In this document: positions 56,932 through 64,000 of the stretch, in pieces | Position numbering within the stretch: the first letter of the stretch is position 1 | How the letters are laid out: the number at the start of each line of letters is the position of its first letter | Source: Alphaproteobacteria bacterium | Lineage (GTDB): Bacteria; Pseudomonadota; Alphaproteobacteria; Caulobacterales; Parvularculaceae | Direction: 5' to 3' | Assembly: GCA_013151255.1 (NCBI GenBank) | Contig: JAADIQ010000077.1 | Coordinates: forward strand, 30,069 to 94,068 | Length of the DNA stretch: 64,000 nucleotides | Translations under genes and position numbers: made by a program | Notes under the pieces: generated by a model | Seen by the model: the letters and a program-made list of their open reading frames with translations, nothing else | Told to the model about the DNA's origin: nothing | Database searches by the model: none

Positions 56932-57522
56932 TCAAACCCAGCGGCGCACGCGTTTTTTGTAAGCCGCATAGTCATCGCTGAATTGACGCTCAAGATAGGC
57001 TTCCTCCTCGGCGATAATCGATTGCATGCCGATAAACGTGACGATTAATCCGCTAATCGTCAATGGGCCGGGCGCGGCAATCGTCGCGCCGGCGAGCATA
57101 ACTAAGATACCGAGATAAATTGGGTTGCGCGAGGCCCCGTGCGGCCCGCTTGTAATCAGCTTTGTGATATCCCCGCCATCTTGCGGCACGCCAATCCGCC
57201 ACGAGGCGCCCATATGTAAGTGTGTCAGCACCATCAACCCGCCGCCGGCGAGCATCACCGCGATGGCGAGTAATGGCGCGGGCGAGGGCTGCGCAAAAAC
57301 CCATTGGTCGAGCGCCGGGAACCATGCGCGGGCAATCAGGTAGCCGTCAAAGATGATAGCAGTGGCGAGCAATATGCGCTGCCACGGCGTTGTTTGGCGC
57401 GCGCTGACCGCAACCGCTTTGACACGGTTTTGCAGGCTGGAAAAAATTGCGTAGCCCGCGATCCATAGAATAAAAATTATTGTCAGCCCGGCGACGATGT
57501 TTCTGAGCTCTGCCTCAGCCAT
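56932..57522 (-). CDS. Isoprenylcysteine methyltransferase-like membrane methyltransferase
   Basis: 196 residues with about five membrane helices (residues ~5-27, 48-66, 78-98, 137-165). The C-terminal signature TSGPHGASRNPIYLGILVML and EEEAYLERQFSDDYAAYKKRVRRW is the SAM-binding end of the ICMT/PEMT-like group. Substrate in bacteria unknown; probably a lipid or small hydrophobic molecule. Confidence 0.87.
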   Translation of the reverse strand: MAEAELRNIVAGLTIIFILWIAGYAIFSSLQNRVKAVAVSARQTTPWQRILLATAIIFDGYLIARAWFPALDQWVFAQPSPAPLLAIAVMLAGGGLMVLTHLHMGASWRIGVPQDGGDITKLITSGPHGASRNPIYLGILVMLAGATIAAPGPLTISGLIVTFIGMQSIIAEEEAYLERQFSDDYAAYKKRVRRWV

Positions 57523-57633
57523 AAATTTCTCCTCAACGATGACGCAGGAGATAGCAGAAGACGGGCCGGGGTCAACTATAATTCCTGATACGGAGTAATG
57601 TTATAATATCGTTTGCCAAATTATTTGCAGCGT

Positions 57634-58176
57634 TTATTCCGCGCGCATCAGCACCGCAACCAGGAGCGCGGTTTCGTCCCCGCGATTAATCCAGGCATGG
57701 TTGGTCGCGCGCTGTATAACCACATCGCCGGGCGTCAGCCGTGTCGGGCCGCCATCGTCGAGCAATAAATCGACCTCGCCCTTCACCAGGATGATAACGT
57801 CAAGCGTATCGGTTTTGTGCATCATCGCATGGCGCGACGTATCCACACGCGCATGGCCCGCGCCAACGGCGCCAAACCCAAACGCCGCTGCGGCCTCGCG
57901 CTCCTCCGCTGACTTTGATGCATCCTCGGGCTCAACGGTAAACCACCGCACTTTGACGGCGCCGGCGTCGGGCTCAAGTTTGAGGTCCTGGTCTTTCAGC
58001 GTGTCGGTTGCATCAAGCAGCCCATTGGCGGTGAGCGGCGCGGCCCAGATTTCAGCCAGCCCCGCCTCTTCCACTGCGATCAGCTTCGCCGCCGCGCCAT
58101 CGATCAGGATGCGCGAGCGGCCCGCCGCGTTATTGTCGGTAATGATGCGCCGGAGCGCACCCCAGTCCATCGCCAT
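57634..58176 (-). CDS. Cupin-domain protein
   Basis: 180 residues. C-terminal cupin (about 105-175) with HKTDTLDVIILVKGEVDLLLD, LTPGDVVIQRATNHAW, giving the conserved His/Glu metal-site pattern. The N-terminal ~95 residues are a second, less conserved beta domain. Could be a small-molecule dioxygenase, isomerase or binding protein. Overlaps the lipoprotein gene upstream by one base. Confidence 0.85.
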   Translation of the reverse strand: MAMDWGALRRIITDNNAAGRSRILIDGAAAKLIAVEEAGLAEIWAAPLTANGLLDATDTLKDQDLKLEPDAGAVKVRWFTVEPEDASKSAEEREAAAAFGFGAVGAGHARVDTSRHAMMHKTDTLDVIILVKGEVDLLLDDGGPTRLTPGDVVIQRATNHAWINRGDETALLVAVLMRAE

Positions 58177-58676
58177 TATTGCGCAATGCCTGTGCCTGGA
58201 TCTACAAAGCGATCGATGACCGACAACGCATCATAAGCGCCGCCATCATCAGGCGCTTCGCCCTCGCCCATTATGACTTCCATCCGAGCAGTGAAATAAT
58301 CCTGCGCGCCCACCTTGCCGACATTGCCGCCAACGCCGACACTGCCGCCGCCATGGCGTCCATAAGAACCGCTGCCGAACCCTGCGCCGATGGAGACGCC
58401 GCCGCGTTGTTCCTGCGCCATGTCGCGCGAGGCGACGCGAAACCAATCATAGCCATTGGCAAGCGCAAGCTCAGCGGCGCGGCGCAAAGCGTAGTCCTCA
58501 ACCATTTCAGGCGGCATGCCGCCGGAGCCGCGATAGACAATGCGGTAGCGGTCGGCTTCGATTTTCGTGCTGCTATAGCCAAAATTACTGGCGCCCGCGG
58601 GGCCGTATTGCACCGGGCCGGTCGCGGCGCATGCCGCCAAGAATGCAACCATAGATAAAATTGTGAGCACTTTCAT
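58176..58676 (-). CDS. Alphaproteobacterial CC0125/CC1285-like lipoprotein
   Basis: 166 residues from ATG 58676, with AAGGAG eight bases upstream. Lipobox LAAC at about residue 16. NFGYSSTKIEADRYRIVYRG and VEDYALRRAAELALANGYDWF match the family's conserved core. A glycine-rich loop (SIGAGFGSGSYGRHGGGSVGVG) follows, then a short conserved tail. Envelope protein of unknown function; the family name is from memory. Confidence 0.82.
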   Translation of the reverse strand: MKVLTILSMVAFLAACAATGPVQYGPAGASNFGYSSTKIEADRYRIVYRGSGGMPPEMVEDYALRRAAELALANGYDWFRVASRDMAQEQRGGVSIGAGFGSGSYGRHGGGSVGVGGNVGKVGAQDYFTARMEVIMGEGEAPDDGGAYDALSVIDRFVDPGTGIAQ

Positions 58677-58895
58677 CAGCGCGTCTCCTTTTTCCGTTGA
58701 TGATTTTAGCATTTTCGACGGCCCGCCGCAAAGCCCAAACCCACCCTTGGAAATTCCTCTTAAGCGCCGGTTTTAGGCCGTATTCTCGCAGCATCACAGC
58801 GCAAACGCATTAACGCATCAATCATACAATCATCTGGTCTATCTCACTGATCTTTTCTATAAAGGACCAATCGAACGGCGCATTATGGGGCGGCA

Positions 58896-59186
58896 ATGAA
58901 ATTCACACGCCTGACCATTGCTGCCTTTTTATTTGGCGTTGCCACCTCGATTTTCCAATTTATGGTCGCATACGGCATCGGCAGCTCGAGTGGTGACTCC
59001 CTTGGCCTGTTTATGGTGCTAATAGCCGCGACTTTAATGTCATGGATTATTTTAACAGTCCGGGCGCTTTTCCTAAATGGAATTCGAGCTATTTGGATTC
59101 TTATTATCGCACCGACATCTCTGATTTTTCCGTTGTTCTGGGGAATGATTTATACAGTTTGTACTTTCTCCTTCTGCGACTTTTAA
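58896..59186 (+). CDS. Small membrane protein of unknown function
   Basis: 96 residues with three hydrophobic segments (about 5-27, 37-58, 66-90). Lower GC than its neighbours. No family recognised. The start is ATG 58896, preceded by GGGGCGGCA. The gene stands alone between a divergent lipoprotein gene and a convergent DoxX-like gene. Confidence 0.6.
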   Translation: MKFTRLTIAAFLFGVATSIFQFMVAYGIGSSSGDSLGLFMVLIAATLMSWIILTVRALFLNGIRAIWILIIAPTSLIFPLFWGMIYTVCTFSFCDF

Positions 59187-59234
59187 TCGTTCAATAGGTT
59201 GGTCTAGTTTCGCAATCTCCACTAGCTTTGATAT

Positions 59235-59591
59235 CTAAGAGTGATCGCCCGGAGCGTTCTGTTTACGCGCGCCCGCAATAAGAAGCCCCGCAAACACTAC
59301 CGGCAATAATGAAAAGGCGCCGAAGGCAAGCTGTCCGGTCATAAAAATTACAATGGTGGATGCAAAAAATCCGGCAGCGATAATGCTGGCGCCGGGCAGT
59401 TTGAATTTTGGAACCGCCGCCAGAACGCCGCCAAGGATTTGTACGGCGCCCAGCGTCATCAGCAAAGCAATCCCAAGCCCGGCGTCTTCAAAAAATTTCA
59501 CCTCTTGCGGCATCTGCAAAAGCTTCACCGCGCCCGCAGACAGGCTCATCAAAACCAGAATAACCAAGATGACGGTTTGAAATATTTTCAT
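59235..59591 (-). CDS. DoxX-like membrane protein
   Basis: 118 residues with four membrane helices covering nearly the whole protein. SAGAVKLLQMPQEVKFFEDAG near residue 18 is the DoxX-like signature. Family members are inner-membrane proteins, some linked to quinone or thiol chemistry; role here unknown. Confidence 0.82.
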   Translation of the reverse strand: MKIFQTVILVILVLMSLSAGAVKLLQMPQEVKFFEDAGLGIALLMTLGAVQILGGVLAAVPKFKLPGASIIAAGFFASTIVIFMTGQLAFGAFSLLPVVFAGLLIAGARKQNAPGDHS

Positions 59592-59682
59592 GTTTGCCTC
59601 AGCCTTCGCTAAATATTCTCAAACTTTATCTGACGTTTTCTTCGAACCTAAACCACAACGCTAACGGACAAATCCTCCGCCG

Positions 59683-60279
59683 TCAGCCAAAAATCTGGCC
59701 GACCACTTCCGGCTTCATCAATACCGTCAGGACAACGCCTGCAATCGCGCCGCCGAGATGGCCCTCATGGGCGATGCGGTTGCTTTCGCGGCCCATTAGC
59801 CCGGCGGAGACCGCGATGAAGACCGCGGCGAAAATGAACGCCGGGATTGGGATTGGAATGAACATCAGATAAAGCGGGGCCAGTGGAAAGAACAGGCAAA
59901 ACGACAACACCACGCCGGAAACGCCATCCGATGCGCCGAGGGAAGAATAGTCGGGCCGGTTGCGATTGACGTAAAAAGATACGATGCCGCTGGTTAAGAT
60001 GGCGCCGAAATACACCACCAGAAAGCCGTCCGTACCAAGAAGGCCCTCAACCGTCGGGCCGAAAAACCACAACGTCATCATGTTGAACAGGAGATGAAAA
60101 TAATCGCCGTGCAGAAACGACGAGGTAAAAATCCGGTAATGTTGTTTTTTGCGCGCAACAGCGCCCACATGAAACGCAAAGCTGTTGGCGAACTCGCGGT
60201 CAACTGAGAGTGCGTAAACGCTGACAATTAAATTGACGATGATAAGCGCGATGGTCGCCGGCGCGTCAGGGAGGTCCAC
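59683..60279 (-). CDS. Rhomboid-family intramembrane serine protease
   Basis: 198 residues, six membrane helices. HGDYFHLLFNMMTLWFFG near residue 57 is the rhomboid loop-1 motif. The nucleophile motif is LGASDGVSG (about residue 116), with Asp where Gly is usual after the serine. The catalytic histidine is in AHEGHLGGAIAG near residue 175. It cleaves membrane proteins within the bilayer. Stop of bolA overlaps its start. Confidence 0.88.
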   Translation of the reverse strand: MDLPDAPATIALIIVNLIVSVYALSVDREFANSFAFHVGAVARKKQHYRIFTSSFLHGDYFHLLFNMMTLWFFGPTVEGLLGTDGFLVVYFGAILTSGIVSFYVNRNRPDYSSLGASDGVSGVVLSFCLFFPLAPLYLMFIPIPIPAFIFAAVFIAVSAGLMGRESNRIAHEGHLGGAIAGVVLTVLMKPEVVGQIFG

Positions 60280-60569
60280 TAAGCGCCAGCCGCTTCATCT
60301 TGCATTTCTTCTGGCGTCGCCGTCTTCATCGCCAGCGCATGCACCGGCCCCGCCAGTTCCTCGCGCAAAATATCATTGATGAGGCGTTGACGGGCGACAC
60401 GGCTGAGCCCCTCAAATTGCGCCGACACCACCAGCAGGCGAAAATGAGACTCGCCGCCTTCGCGCGCGCCCGCATGGCCGGCATGGAGGTGCGATTCATC
60501 CTTCACCTCGAGGCGAGAGGGCGACAAACGGTCATTGATTTTCCGCTGGATGGTGTGCGCAATAGACAT
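60279..60569 (-). CDS. bolA: BolA-family protein
   Basis: 96 residues from ATG 60569 (an upstream ATG at 60590 adds seven). BolA fold with the conserved VKDESHLHAGHAGAREGGESHFRLLVVS and the C-terminal VHALAMKT. Partner of monothiol glutaredoxins in Fe-S and iron homeostasis. Divergent from the DnaJ-like gene, the usual neighbour in this class. Confidence 0.92.
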   Translation of the reverse strand: MSIAHTIQRKINDRLSPSRLEVKDESHLHAGHAGAREGGESHFRLLVVSAQFEGLSRVARQRLINDILREELAGPVHALAMKTATPEEMQDEAAGA

Positions 60570-60643
60570 CGGCGCGAGGTCATCGCACATCCTGCGGTTC
60601 TGTCAATATTGTGCATGGCCTCGCATCGCACCATATTGGGCCC

Positions 60644-61285
60644 ATGGCGAAGAAAGAATATAAGCCGCGGCTGGGTTTTGATATCCGGGTGAAACCACCC
60701 TCCAGGAGCAAAACCAAGCCGCCGGCCTGGGCCGAGCCGGCCGACAGGACCTGCGAGAAGAAGGGCTGTGACGAGCAGGCCGCCTGCTCGCTGCCCAAAA
60801 GCCCGCGCGAGCCGCGCTCGCGCGTGTGGTACTGCCTCGCCCATGCACGCGAGCACAATAAGGGCTGGAACTATTTCGATGGCATGAGCGATGGCGAGGC
60901 GAAAGCCGCGCGCGAGGCCAATCTCTATGGCGACCGGCCAACCTGGTCGATGGGCAAGAATGACCGCGCCCGGGCGTCGAACAACAAAGGCGGCGCCTCG
61001 GCGGATATGCAAGATGCGTTCGGCGTCCTCAGCAAGGCTGCAAAAGCCAAAGCGACCGGCAGCGGCCACCAGCGTGAGGGCAAACTGCTCACCAAGCTTC
61101 AGGTCAACTCCTTCGACACCCTCGCCCTCCCCTATAACGCCCCATCCGGTGAAATCCGCCGGCGTTATGCTGAACTGGTGCGCCGCTTCCACCCGGACGC
61201 CAATGGCGGCGACCGCAGCGCCGAGGAACAACTCAACGAGGTCGTCAAATCCCACACAATCTTGAAGAAGGCGCGGTTTTTGTAA
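60644..61285 (+). CDS. DnaJ-like J-domain protein
   Basis: 213 residues from ATG 60644. The J-domain is at the C-terminus (about 155-213), with RRRYAELVRRFHPDANGGD carrying the HPD motif needed to stimulate DnaK. The N-terminal half has CEKKGCDEQAAC and YCLAHAREHNKGWNYFDG, a putative zinc-binding segment. An alphaproteobacterial family linked to bolA and cobS. Confidence 0.9.
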   Translation: MAKKEYKPRLGFDIRVKPPSRSKTKPPAWAEPADRTCEKKGCDEQAACSLPKSPREPRSRVWYCLAHAREHNKGWNYFDGMSDGEAKAAREANLYGDRPTWSMGKNDRARASNNKGGASADMQDAFGVLSKAAKAKATGSGHQREGKLLTKLQVNSFDTLALPYNAPSGEIRRRYAELVRRFHPDANGGDRSAEEQLNEVVKSHTILKKARFL

Positions 61286-61372
61286 GCCTCAAACGGCGCC
61301 AAAAAGCCTTGTTAATGATCGACATTCAGGCGAGGTTCGCCTTTCTAGATTCCGTATAAGAGATATTCGCCC

Positions 61373-62359
61373 ATGGCCGTCACCGACGATAAATTTCCGC
61401 AAAAACCCGAAAAAACTGTTTCTGCAAAAAAGCTGTTTGGCGTCGATGTCGAATTCGACGTGCCGGCCTTTGCCGAGCGCAACGATTATGTGCCGGAGAT
61501 TGACGAGGCCTACCGGTTTGACCCGGAAACGACGATGGCGATCCTCGCCGGTTTCGCGCGCAATCGCCGGGTCATTGTTCAGGGCTATCACGGCACCGGC
61601 AAGTCGACGCATATCGAACAGGTCGCCGCGCGCCTTAACTGGCCGTGCATTCGCATCAATCTCGACAGCCATGTCAGCCGCATCGACCTGATCGGTAAGG
61701 ACGCGATCGTGGTCGAAAACGGCGTCCAGGTGACGGCCTTTAAAGAAGGCATGTTGCCATGGGCGTTTCAGCGCCCGGTGGCGCTGGTGTTTGACGAATA
61801 TGACGCCGGCCGGCCGGATGTGATGTTCGTCATCCAGCGGGTGCTGGAGGCCGAAGGCCGGCTCACCCTGCTCGACCAGAACAAAGTCTTGCGGCCCAAT
61901 CCGTGGTTCCGCCTGTTTGCCACCACCAACACCATCGGCCTTGGCGACACCACCGGGCTTTATCATGGCACCCAGCAAATCAACCAGGGTCAGATGGACC
62001 GCTGGTCCATCGTCACAACACTGAATTATCTCGACCATAAGGAAGAAACCGAAATCGTCATCGCCAAAGTCCCGCTTTATAATTCAGCCAAAGGCCGCGA
62101 GGCGATTGAGGCGATGGTGCGGGTCGCCGACATGACGCGTAACGCTTTTATCGCCGGCGACATTTCCACCGTCATGAGCCCGCGCACGGTGATCACCTGG
62201 GCGCAGAATGCGGAAATTTTTAAAGATCTCGGCTACGCCTTCCGGTTGACGTTCTTAAACAAATGCGACGAGCTGGAGCGCCCAACCGTGGCGGAGTTCT
62301 ACCAGCGCGCGTTTGGCGAGGATTTGCCCGAAGCAGCCCCGGAAGTGAGTGTCGCATAG
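61373..62359 (+). CDS. cobS: Cobaltochelatase subunit CobS (AAA+ ATPase)
   Basis: 328 residues. MoxR-type AAA+ domain: Walker [12 protein letters not shown] near residue 70, Walker [13 protein letters not shown] near 140, and [10 protein letters not shown] (sensor 1) near 185. It works with CobT and CobN to insert cobalt in the aerobic B12 pathway. No cobT follows; the gene is followed by the dispersed repeat and then a desaturase gene, so its partner must lie elsewhere or be absent. Confidence 0.93.
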   Translation: MAVTDDKFPQKPEKTVSAKKLFGVDVEFDVPAFAERNDYVPEIDEAYRFDPETTMAILAGFARNRRVIVQGYHGTGKSTHIEQVAARLNWPCIRINLDSHVSRIDLIGKDAIVVENGVQVTAFKEGMLPWAFQRPVALVFDEYDAGRPDVMFVIQRVLEAEGRLTLLDQNKVLRPNPWFRLFATTNTIGLGDTTGLYHGTQQINQGQMDRWSIVTTLNYLDHKEETEIVIAKVPLYNSAKGREAIEAMVRVADMTRNAFIAGDISTVMSPRTVITWAQNAEIFKDLGYAFRLTFLNKCDELERPTVAEFYQRAFGEDLPEAAPEVSVA

Positions 62360-62362
62360 GCT

Positions 62363-62468
62363 CTAGACTGCGTTCACTTTTTGTCGAATCGGGAACGCAG
62401 CCTAGATTCTTTGGTGGCCCTCGTGTTCGAACCCAAAAACCGCCCACACTTTTTGTGAACACGCTCTA
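62363..62468. repeat. Dispersed ~105-bp palindromic repeat, copy 2
   Basis: Second copy of the element at 3327-3431, same orientation, differing at about a dozen positions. The first stem is CTAGACTGCGTTC with GAACGCAGCCTAG (one mismatch); the second is CGTGTTC with GAACACG. It begins three bases after the cobS stop codon. Confidence 0.88.
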
Positions 62469-62535
62469 TCTATTTGAACTAATTGTGAGAAACAATAACC
62501 TTGCCGATTAACGAAATCACGCTAGAAACGCACCC

Positions 62536-63609
62536 GTGTCAAAATCAGTACGTACCCCTTCCGCGCCCGCAGTAGCGTCCTCAAACCAAACCGACGCTTT
62601 CGCGCGCATTTCTGACCATTGCCAGCATTTTCGCGGCGCCGCGCCCACGCGCAGCATCGGCCAGCTGGTGTTAAACCTGTCGCTTTATGGCGGATTGATT
62701 GCGGCGATGTATGGCCTGGTGGCGATCGGCGCCTGGTGGGCGGCTTTATTGTTGAGCGTTCCCGCCTCGGGCATTTTGATGCGGCTGTTCATTATCCAGC
62801 ATGATTGCGGCCACGGCGCCTTCTTCAAATCCAAACGCGCCAATCATGCCGTCGGCTGGGTGATCAGTATTCTGAGCTTCACGCCCTACGGCTATTGGCG
62901 CGATGCGCATAACCGCCACCACGCCAATTCCGGCAACCTCACCAAACGCGGCATGGGCGGCGTCGATACGCTGACGGTTGAAGAGTTTAAGCGCCTCACC
63001 CCGCGCAACAAAGCCTTGTACAAATTCTATCGCCACCCGCTGACGCTGTTGGTGTTCGGCCCGCCGGTATATTTCCTTCTCTTACAACGTCTGCCGATGA
63101 ATGCCGACCCGATGCCTTATACGGAAGTTTATTTCGGCATGAAGGGACCGCGCATCTGGCAAAGCGTGATGTTGTTAAACTTGGCGCTGGTAGTGTTCTA
63201 TGGCGGGCTTGCGTTTTTCCTCGGCGGTCTTGCAACGCTGATTGTCATCGCGCCGACAGTCGCGCTTGCCGGCATCGCCGGCTCGTGGTTGTTCTATGTG
63301 CAACACCAATATGAAGACGCCTATTGGGCCGAGCGCAAAGACTGGAGCTATAACGCCGCCGCGCTTCTGGGCAGCTCACACTATGATTTGCCGCGTATCC
63401 TGCAATGGTTCACCGGCAATATCGGCCTGCATCACATCCACCATTTGTGCAGCCTCATTCCCAATTACCGGCTGCAAGAATGTTATGACGCCAGCCCCGA
63501 ACTTCAGGCGCTGCCAAAGCTGAGCATCCGCGACAGTTTAAAATCCCCGGGCATGACATTGTGGGACGAACAAAGCCGGCGGATGGTCGGGTTCAGCGCT
63601 GTTCGCTGA
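62536..63609 (+). CDS. Membrane fatty acid desaturase
   Basis: 357 residues, GTG start. Three histidine boxes for the di-iron centre: HDCGH near residue 92, HNRHH near 128 and HHIHH near 297. Two pairs of membrane helices (about 45-90 and 210-255). It introduces double bonds into fatty acyl chains in the membrane. The substrate chain cannot be told. Alternatives such as carotenoid or omega-6 type desaturase remain possible. Confidence 0.92.
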   Translation: MSKSVRTPSAPAVASSNQTDAFARISDHCQHFRGAAPTRSIGQLVLNLSLYGGLIAAMYGLVAIGAWWAALLLSVPASGILMRLFIIQHDCGHGAFFKSKRANHAVGWVISILSFTPYGYWRDAHNRHHANSGNLTKRGMGGVDTLTVEEFKRLTPRNKALYKFYRHPLTLLVFGPPVYFLLLQRLPMNADPMPYTEVYFGMKGPRIWQSVMLLNLALVVFYGGLAFFLGGLATLIVIAPTVALAGIAGSWLFYVQHQYEDAYWAERKDWSYNAAALLGSSHYDLPRILQWFTGNIGLHHIHHLCSLIPNYRLQECYDASPELQALPKLSIRDSLKSPGMTLWDEQSRRMVGFSAVR

Positions 63610-63623
63610 TGGGTGACGGTGTT

Positions 63624-63743
63624 ACCCCCTCCGTCACTACGTGACACCTCCCCCGTTTTCACGGGGGAGGAATTAGGTTGCGCTTGAGGCAAGCCTTTCT
63701 TCCCCCGTTTACGGGGGAAGTGCCCCGAAGGGGCGATGGGGGT
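63624..63743. repeat. Intergenic cluster of GC-rich hairpins
   Basis: Between the desaturase and radA: CCTCCCCCGT/ACGGGGGAGG (63647-63670), CTTCCCCCGT/ACGGGGGAAG (63699-63720), GCCCC/GGGGC (63722-63734), all enclosed by ACCCCC/GGGGGT ends. The two main hairpins are near copies of each other. Non-coding; resembles palindromic intergenic elements of alphaproteobacteria. Confidence 0.7.
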
Positions 63744-63908
63744 TTACGACGGCTCAGCATATTTTGACGTTTCAGATTCCTTACAAAGACAAAAGGAGAT
63801 GTGTAAGTTCTTTGCGCGAAAGCGAGGATTCAGAACAACGCGCACTGGATGCGAAAAACCGGTTTCTACTTTTTCGCCCGGCGCTATAGTTCCGCAAAGG
63901 TGACAACA

Positions 63909-64000
63909 ATGGCCCGAAACAGCGAAACCTATATCTGCCAGTCTTGCGGCGCGGTCTATGCGAAATGGGCTGGGCGGTGCGAGGCGTGTGGGGAATGGAA
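63909..64000 (+). CDS. radA: DNA repair protein RadA, N-terminal fragment cut by the window end
   Basis: The 30 visible residues carry the RadA zinc finger: Cys10-x2-Cys13 in ICQSCGA and Cys24-x2-Cys27 in CEACGEW, with YAKWAGRC between. The full protein is a RecA-like ATPase involved in branch migration during recombination repair. The rest lies beyond the window. Confidence 0.92.
   Translation, partial: MARNSETYICQSCGAVYAKWAGRCEACGEW

Noticed and set aside
60503..61255. 250-codon minus-strand frame opposite the DnaJ-like gene
   Set aside because: Antisense to a clear J-domain gene and bolA; high GC makes long shadow frames common, and no family is recognisable.

Overview
The window reads as a chromosomal segment of an alphaproteobacterium. 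Evidence: the block lptF-lptG-lptD-surA-pdxA-rsmA in the order usual for that class, a SUF operon headed by an IscR-type regulator with sufT, the block bolA / DnaJ-like / cobS, alphaproteobacterial-type lipoproteins, frequent TTG and GTG starts with good ribosome binding sites, and high GC. I cannot name the genus. There is no sign of a plasmid, prophage, insertion sequence or CRISPR array.

Layout. 1-7.7 kb: two very large genes with no function I recognise (the first cut by the window edge), separated by a ~105-bp dispersed repeat. 7.8-12 kb: tRNA-Asp, a divergent EF-G-like GTPase, an MDR oxidoreductase, a glycine-zipper lipoprotein. 12-19 kb (minus strand): a homogentisate cluster with homogentisate dioxygenase, fumarylacetoacetase-like hydrolase, a zinc alcohol dehydrogenase lacking its structural-zinc cysteines, a TonB-dependent receptor and an esterase. 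19.2-20.7 kb: trxB and a DUF302 protein. 20.8-28.7 kb: a tightly coupled operon for the protocatechuate 4,5-cleavage pathway (aldolase, tautomerase, DUF1932 dehydrogenase, LigJ, LigI, LigA, LigB, LigC, aldo-keto reductase), encoding nearly every step from protocatechuate to pyruvate and oxaloacetate. 28.7-33.4 kb: a small repeat protein of the septoil-knot type, an RhlE-like helicase, a diguanylate cyclase, a DsbA-like isomerase divergent from an HxlR regulator, and a TfoX-like protein. 33.6-41.7 kb (minus strand): Fe-S assembly operon iscR - NifS-type desulfurase - PaiB-like - sufB - sufC - sufD - sufS - sufT - sufA. 41.9-47.1 kb: hydrolase, small proteins, chorismate mutase with two thioesterases, DksA-like, holC and a frameshifted pepA. 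47.3-55.2 kb: LPS transport and outer-membrane biogenesis operon with pdxA and rsmA. 55.2-64 kb: a frameshifted acyl-CoA synthetase, methyltransferase, cupin, lipoprotein, membrane proteins, rhomboid, bolA, DnaJ-like, cobS without cobT, a second copy of the dispersed repeat, a fatty acid desaturase, and the start of radA.

Main points for a second look: the pair of unknown giant genes; the two-copy dispersed repeat, each copy abutting a stop codon; a duplicated desulfurase start plus tandem hairpins between iscR and the desulfurase; the 11-residue repeat protein; loss of structural zinc ligands in the homogentisate-cluster dehydrogenase; and three apparent frameshifts (ligK-like, pepA, acyl-CoA synthetase) that are either real decay or base-level sequence errors.
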